DNA of 64,000 nt. Origin: Candidatus Saccharimonadota bacterium. GTDB taxonomy: Bacteria > Patescibacteriota > Saccharimonadia > Saccharimonadales > Saccharimonadaceae. Where the stretch lies: NCBI GenBank assembly GCA_017514665.1, contig JAFWIX010000001.1:207688-271687 (forward strand), written 5' to 3'. The position numbers were made by a program, and so were the translations under genes. Shown here piece after piece: positions 59,911 through 64,000 of the stretch; position 1 is the stretch's first letter; every line of letters begins with the position of its first letter. The notes below the pieces were generated by a model that was not told the DNA's origin, did not search any database, and was given only the letters and a program-made list of their open reading frames with translations.

Positions 59911-60651
59911 ATGTTTGAAGATGGTTTCCAATTTAGTCTAAAGAATTTATACCAAAACTTAGACAAAAAACAAAAGATTGGCATTCTGATTGCCGTGCAG
60001 ATTTTATTTATTATTTTGATTATTGTAGTTGTCAATTTAATTTTTCAACCACGTTCTCACGTTGAAATTGAAAACAAAAACCTCATCAGCAACGTTCCTG
60101 CTTCCGAGCAAGATTATTTCAAAGAACAACTCTGGAGTATTGTCAGCTCCCACTATTCCAACGTTGATCAATCCGTCATCGATGATGCCGTGATTCGTGA
60201 AGAGTCAGTAGTTAATGATTTTGACGAGGAAACACAAGTTTATTCAACTGCGTTTACTATAGATATTGACTCGCTAAAACTTACCTACGACGCCGTCATT
60301 CAATGGTCCAAAAAAGAACAATTGCCAGACACTGTCATGATTACTTGTCCGCCTATGAACAACATGAAATATTCGGGCGTCATTTGCTATGGTATGTATG
60401 ATAGCACCTACAGTTTCAACTTGTATTTTCCTTATGAAGGCTACCAAAAGCTCAACGGTGAAGATTATCTAGCTTATACTATCGATGGCGACGATTCCAG
60501 TAAAACCATCACCATCACTAGCTCGGTTTGCGATCCAGAGAAGTACAATGCTGCTGCGCTCGAATACATTCAAGACGAAACTCCATTCTACAATAATCCT
60601 AATTATAAAATTCAGTACGAAGTTAACACGGTTGATGAAGAGTGTGAATAA
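59911..60651 (+). CDS. Membrane-anchored exported protein, unknown function
   Basis: 246 aa: short cytoplasmic start, one helix (about 21-44), exported mixed alpha/beta domain with cysteines at CPPMNN, ICYG, VCDP and the C-terminal EEC. TATAAT at 59885-59890 and an ACAGGAG site, giving a short leadered mRNA. The next gene starts 2 nt after its stop; the pair is probably an envelope complex. Confidence 0.6.
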   Translation: MFEDGFQFSLKNLYQNLDKKQKIGILIAVQILFIILIIVVVNLIFQPRSHVEIENKNLISNVPASEQDYFKEQLWSIVSSHYSNVDQSVIDDAVIREESVVNDFDEETQVYSTAFTIDIDSLKLTYDAVIQWSKKEQLPDTVMITCPPMNNMKYSGVICYGMYDSTYSFNLYFPYEGYQKLNGEDYLAYTIDGDDSSKTITITSSVCDPEKYNAAALEYIQDETPFYNNPNYKIQYEVNTVDEECE

Positions 60652-60653
60652 TC

Positions 60654-63383
60654 ATGGCTAGCGACGACCTCGATAACCACGACAGCGCCAAGATCTATGA
60701 TACCAAACCGGCTGATGCGACAAGAGACGCTACTGGCGGTACTGTTAATTCTGAGGCCGAAAATGACCGAAGAAATGCCGCCGACACCTTTAATGACGCC
60801 GAAGCGTCTGCCGCTGCCGAACCTGATGATAGCGACGCTAGAACTCGTGAGAAAGACGCTTCTGGCGGCGGCTTTATTAGCAAAGTCGCTGGTGATTTCA
60901 AAAACGGCTCCAAAAAGCGTGGTTTTGCTTTTGCTTTCAAAAAATATCGCACAATGATTTTTATTTTGGCACTTTTAGGATGTGGTGGTGGCGGTGTTTT
61001 GACAGCCCAAAGCTTACTGGGCTACAATCTCGTCAGTCGCCTACTCGACGAAACTAATTCGCAATTCATCACTAATAATTTGCGTGCTCCAACCGTCTTC
61101 CGCTATGCCGTCGAAAACAATAAACTTTCTGACGCCCAAAAAGAAGATCTCAAAAAATATGGCATCGAGATAGTTGAAGAAGAAAACGGTAAAAAACTCA
61201 AAAAACCCAAAGTCAGATTTATTGACGATCGAGGCAAGACTATTACTACCAGCCCGAGAAAAGCTTTTAAAAATAATAGTTTTCGCATCAAATGGGATAG
61301 CGCTTCGCAAACCTTTGCCGGACAATATGCTGGCCAGCACGATAGCCTGACTGTTAAGCTTCGGAAACTCTACGACTGGTCTGTTGATAACTGGCACGAT
61401 TGGCGTAGTGACACTAAGGACGACACCGACCAAAACAAACGCAGAAAATTCCGTGAAATTGTGAAGGAAAAATTAGTATCTAAATTTAGTAGCGGTGCTT
61501 CGCGCGCCAAGACCCAAGAGGGCGGCGAAGGTGAAGGAGAAGAAGGCGACGGTGACGGAAAAGAAAACAAAGGCGAAGTCAAAAGAGGTGATTCTAAAGC
61601 CCAGATTAAAACTACTCTTACTCGCGTAGCTAGTACTGCCCTTGGTGGCGCCGCAGCACTTCAGTGCGGTCATTTTGCTATTAATGTTGTACTTAACTCT
61701 TACACCATGGGCATCAGTCTTTCTAATGCTTTTCCAGTTGCTCTCATTGTGCTTGAAGCCATTCAAAAAACTCAAGCTGGTGATGGCTCTGAAGCCCCTT
61801 ATTATGAAGCCCTTGAAACCCTTACCGCAATAAACCCCAAAACTGGTACTTCTGCGCTAGAAGATTCCGGGCTCGGCTATGTGCTCTCGGGTGGTACTGG
61901 TAAAATCAGTAGCGGCACCGAGAGTAATCTCGAAGAACTCTTTGTGGCCGGCAAGCAAACCGTTGCCGATTTTAGTTCTTGCGCCAAACTTAGTGTTGCA
62001 GCTAGTGTGGGTAATTTAGCTTTGTCAGTTTTTAGCGGTGGTCTAGGCGGTTCTGCTAAAAAAGCTTTAACCAAAGCCGTAGTCGTTTTTGGTAGTGGAA
62101 CTGTTGGAGCTCTTATTATAAAAGGCGCCATTGAATCTTATATCGATCACGCTACGGATGCTATCAGGCGCGAACTTGATGTCTCCGAAAGCCTTAGCGG
62201 CAAAGCATACGGTGGCGATTTTTACAATGGCAGTGTCGAAATTATTGGTCGCACAGCTCAAGTGGGGGGCGCTTCGTACCTCAATGCCGACATGGTCGAG
62301 CAATACGAAGGCAAGAAACAGGCCGTGCTCGACAGTCAAGCTGAATACGAGCGCGCCACCAAGTCACCATTTGATACTTCTAGTCGCAATACTTTTCTCG
62401 GTAGCTTGGTCAACAATTCGCTCTTCCCGTTTGCTATGTCGATTTCGTCCAGTTCTATAGGTAGCGTTATGTCGCAAAGTAGTGCCGTTCTTTCCAATTC
62501 CATTACCTCGATGTTACCATCAGCTAATGCTGTCGGTGCCACGCATGTGCTTACCGCGCAAGATGAATGTCCAATTGCTAATTCTGCAGGCGCTGTCGGC
62601 TATCCACATTGCCCCACCTATCGTGGCACCGATACTTCTACTATTGACGATGACTGCGATCAAGAATGCGTGATTAGGTATCTCATGGACAAGTACCATC
62701 CGTTCGAAGAAACCGATTTTACTCTCAGTCCAACCATCAAAGAGGATACAAATCTCAGACGTTATCAACTGTATTGCGGCTTACGTAGCTCTCAGGTTGG
62801 CCTCTTTGATGGTAATATCACCGCTCAAATCGACGAAGAAACCGCCGGCACAGAACTAGCTTCCGCTATATCCGGAAATACGGTTTTGGCGCTTTTGCCT
62901 TTTGTCGGCGACATTGCCGCGGCTGTTACTGCTATGCATCAAGCACATCTTTCTCAATGGATTGATGGTTCTGCTTGTGTCGCCGGTAACGAAAACTGGG
63001 ATGAATACAAGTGGTATCAGCGTTTTCTCGAAGACCAACGTTTGATGGTTAATATGGGCGTCATTGAAGAATCTGCGGGCGACCGCCTTGTTACTGCGTA
63101 TCTTGAAAAACACCCTGTCGACAATTCACGCGAGGGCGTAATTGCTCGTCTCTCCGGCCTCACCAAAGATACCGTTATAGCGCTTGAAGATGAGCTATTT
63201 TACGAAGATTATCTCGCCAACGATTATCACCCCGAGGATCTCGGCCCTGTTTATCACGAAGATTTTGAAGCCCCAATCAATCTTGCTGTTCACACTCCCA
63301 CTAGTAATATCGACGACACTGACGCACTTGCACTTGAACGCGTTGTTTACTCGCCACTACAAGCTCGCGTTACTACTGTTTAA
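60654..63383 (+). CDS. Large exported membrane protein, possible secretion-system component
   Basis: 909 aa. Acidic cytoplasmic head (1-80), membrane helix (about 98-120), exported domain with a Glu/Gly-rich disordered loop (about 285-310), several further hydrophobic segments (about 325-370, 445-500, 580-610, 745-760), and a Cys-containing C-terminal region. It resembles in layout the large unknown proteins encoded near type IV pilus/secretion genes in Patescibacteria, but no domain is identified. Transcribed with the 59911 gene. Confidence 0.55.
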   Translation: MASDDLDNHDSAKIYDTKPADATRDATGGTVNSEAENDRRNAADTFNDAEASAAAEPDDSDARTREKDASGGGFISKVAGDFKNGSKKRGFAFAFKKYRTMIFILALLGCGGGGVLTAQSLLGYNLVSRLLDETNSQFITNNLRAPTVFRYAVENNKLSDAQKEDLKKYGIEIVEEENGKKLKKPKVRFIDDRGKTITTSPRKAFKNNSFRIKWDSASQTFAGQYAGQHDSLTVKLRKLYDWSVDNWHDWRSDTKDDTDQNKRRKFREIVKEKLVSKFSSGASRAKTQEGGEGEGEEGDGDGKENKGEVKRGDSKAQIKTTLTRVASTALGGAAALQCGHFAINVVLNSYTMGISLSNAFPVALIVLEAIQKTQAGDGSEAPYYEALETLTAINPKTGTSALEDSGLGYVLSGGTGKISSGTESNLEELFVAGKQTVADFSSCAKLSVAASVGNLALSVFSGGLGGSAKKALTKAVVVFGSGTVGALIIKGAIESYIDHATDAIRRELDVSESLSGKAYGGDFYNGSVEIIGRTAQVGGASYLNADMVEQYEGKKQAVLDSQAEYERATKSPFDTSSRNTFLGSLVNNSLFPFAMSISSSSIGSVMSQSSAVLSNSITSMLPSANAVGATHVLTAQDECPIANSAGAVGYPHCPTYRGTDTSTIDDDCDQECVIRYLMDKYHPFEETDFTLSPTIKEDTNLRRYQLYCGLRSSQVGLFDGNITAQIDEETAGTELASAISGNTVLALLPFVGDIAAAVTAMHQAHLSQWIDGSACVAGNENWDEYKWYQRFLEDQRLMVNMGVIEESAGDRLVTAYLEKHPVDNSREGVIARLSGLTKDTVIALEDELFYEDYLANDYHPEDLGPVYHEDFEAPINLAVHTPTSNIDDTDALALERVVYSPLQARVTTV

Positions 63384-63400
63384 GGTTTTTTAAAAATTCC

Positions 63401-64000
63401 TTGCTTTTTTATAAAGCTTATGTTATTATAGGGATAGACTATAAGGTCATTAGTTTAACAGGCAACACAAATATTATGTTCATTCGCAGTAAAACTCTAG
63501 GTCATTCTAAACGTCTTTTTCACCTCTCTTTAGGTGCCTTTTTGGTATTTCTAGGAGTCTTTACTGTCTGTAGTATTGTAGACTTTTCTAATGAAGCCGA
63601 GGCTACTGATGTTAGCTCTGAATTCACTGTTAGCCTTAACGATGTCTTAACCATTAGTTCTCCTAGCGAAATAGTTCTAGACAACTGTAATCCCTCTACT
63701 GCTAGTCTTTGTACTACTTCAGCTAATGTCACTGTCTCTACTAATAACCTCACTGGCTATTCCTTATACTTAAATTCTACTTCTGGTTCTTCTAATTCTC
63801 TCACTAATACTGCCACTACGCCTAACCCCACTATTCCTACTCTAAACAACCAATATAGTTCAGCCAACTTTCCTGTAAACTCTTGGGGCTATACTGGTGG
63901 TACCGATCAATCTGGTGAAACTGGAGGCTATAACTGTTCTACTAACTATTGTCCTATCCTTGATTATGAAGCAGATCCAACAGACTATTCTCCTAACCAC
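63401..64000 (+). repeat. Surface-protein promoter plus N-terminal module, copy 2
   Basis: Near-identical to 10307-10915; the -10 is TATTAT instead of TATTCT and the leader is 9 nt shorter. The match runs to the end of the window. Confidence 0.9.
63476..64000 (+). CDS. Secreted surface protein, N-terminal part (truncated by window edge)
   Basis: The first 175 codons: signal peptide and Thr/Ser-rich module with NCSTNYCPIL, almost identical to the protein at 10391. The C-terminal module (FISUMP, DUF285 or other) lies beyond the window. Promoter TTGCTT (63401-63406), 17 bp, TATTAT. Confidence 0.85.
   Translation, partial: MFIRSKTLGHSKRLFHLSLGAFLVFLGVFTVCSIVDFSNEAEATDVSSEFTVSLNDVLTISSPSEIVLDNCNPSTASLCTTSANVTVSTNNLTGYSLYLNSTSGSSNSLTNTATTPNPTIPTLNNQYSSANFPVNSWGYTGGTDQSGETGGYNCSTNYCPILDYEADPTDYSPNH

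Noticed and set aside
1..64000. UGA recoding to glycine (as in Gracilibacteria)
   Set aside because: The methyltransferase at 14000 and the phosphoketolase N-half at 42161 end sensibly at TGA, with the next gene or start directly following.
1..64000. CRISPR array, IS element or prophage
   Set aside because: No regularly spaced repeats, transposase, integrase or capsid-type genes were found.

Overview
The window looks like part of a Candidatus Saccharibacteria (TM7, Patescibacteria) chromosome. This is inferred from short streamlined core proteins, exported FISUMP-type surface proteins, a membrane-anchored Clp-like ATPase beside a small membrane protein, a PilB-type ATPase, a TrbL/VirB6-like membrane protein and a patchy fermentative metabolism. 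TGA ends at least two confident genes (the RNA methyltransferase at 14000 and the phosphoketolase N-half at 42161), so the standard bacterial code applies rather than the UGA-Gly code of Gracilibacteria. No IS element, CRISPR array or prophage was seen.

Layout. 0-8 kb: truncated LTA-synthase-like gene, aquaporin-like channel, pheS-pheT-FKBP-sbcB operon, small membrane protein. 8-12 kb: YhgE/Pip-like exporter and a DUF285 surface protein. 12-20 kb: rplY, a PfkB-like protein, tRNA methyltransferase-rpmA, flippase-like protein-xseA-xseB, tRNA-Arg, histidine kinase-response regulator-recO. 20-31 kb: three FISUMP surface proteins around tRNA-Arg, the Clp-like ATPase, pgk and pyk. 31-40 kb: tRNA-Glu, pilB-like ATPase, TrbL-like protein, pnp, adk, grpE, hrcA with a CIRCE operator. 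41-51 kb: phosphoketolase split into two genes, PIN-TRAM protein, PBP1A, tyrS, HAD phosphatase, tpiA, tRNA-His, tRNA-Gly. 51-64 kb: a 1471-aa protein ending in a nucleotidyltransferase motif, low-complexity secreted or membrane proteins, an MPATG-tailed surface protein, a large membrane protein, and a second copy of the 10.4-kb surface-protein promoter and N-terminus.

Main observations. (1) At more than 20 genes a -10 box (TATAAT/TAAAAT) lies only 6-9 nt before the start codon, so the mRNAs should be leaderless; several divergent pairs share very short, sometimes perfectly palindromic, promoters. (2) Four low-complexity or exported genes instead carry TTGnCA-17 bp-TAtAAT/TAAAAT promoters, structured leaders, strong Shine-Dalgarno sites and GC-richer codons. 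(3) Three double-palindrome elements (about 12.8, 41.1 and 44.1 kb) keep the same architecture while their arms change with compensation. (4) pheT carries an in-frame GC-rich palindromic insertion resembling, in kind, the coding palindromic elements of Rickettsia. (5) Phosphoketolase is split by a 4-nt overlap. (6) TpiA has His where the catalytic Glu165 belongs. (7) The surface-protein genes show module exchange, including an in-frame FISUMP tail relic left after a DUF285 gene.

How the genes work together: pgk, pyk, tpiA and split phosphoketolase point to fermentative sugar breakdown. PBP1A, the LTA-synthase-like protein, the flippase-like protein and the MPATG protein point to a Gram-positive-type envelope. 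The PilB-like ATPase and TrbL-like protein point to pilus or secretion machinery. The FISUMP and DUF285 proteins form a variable surface repertoire, perhaps for host-cell attachment.
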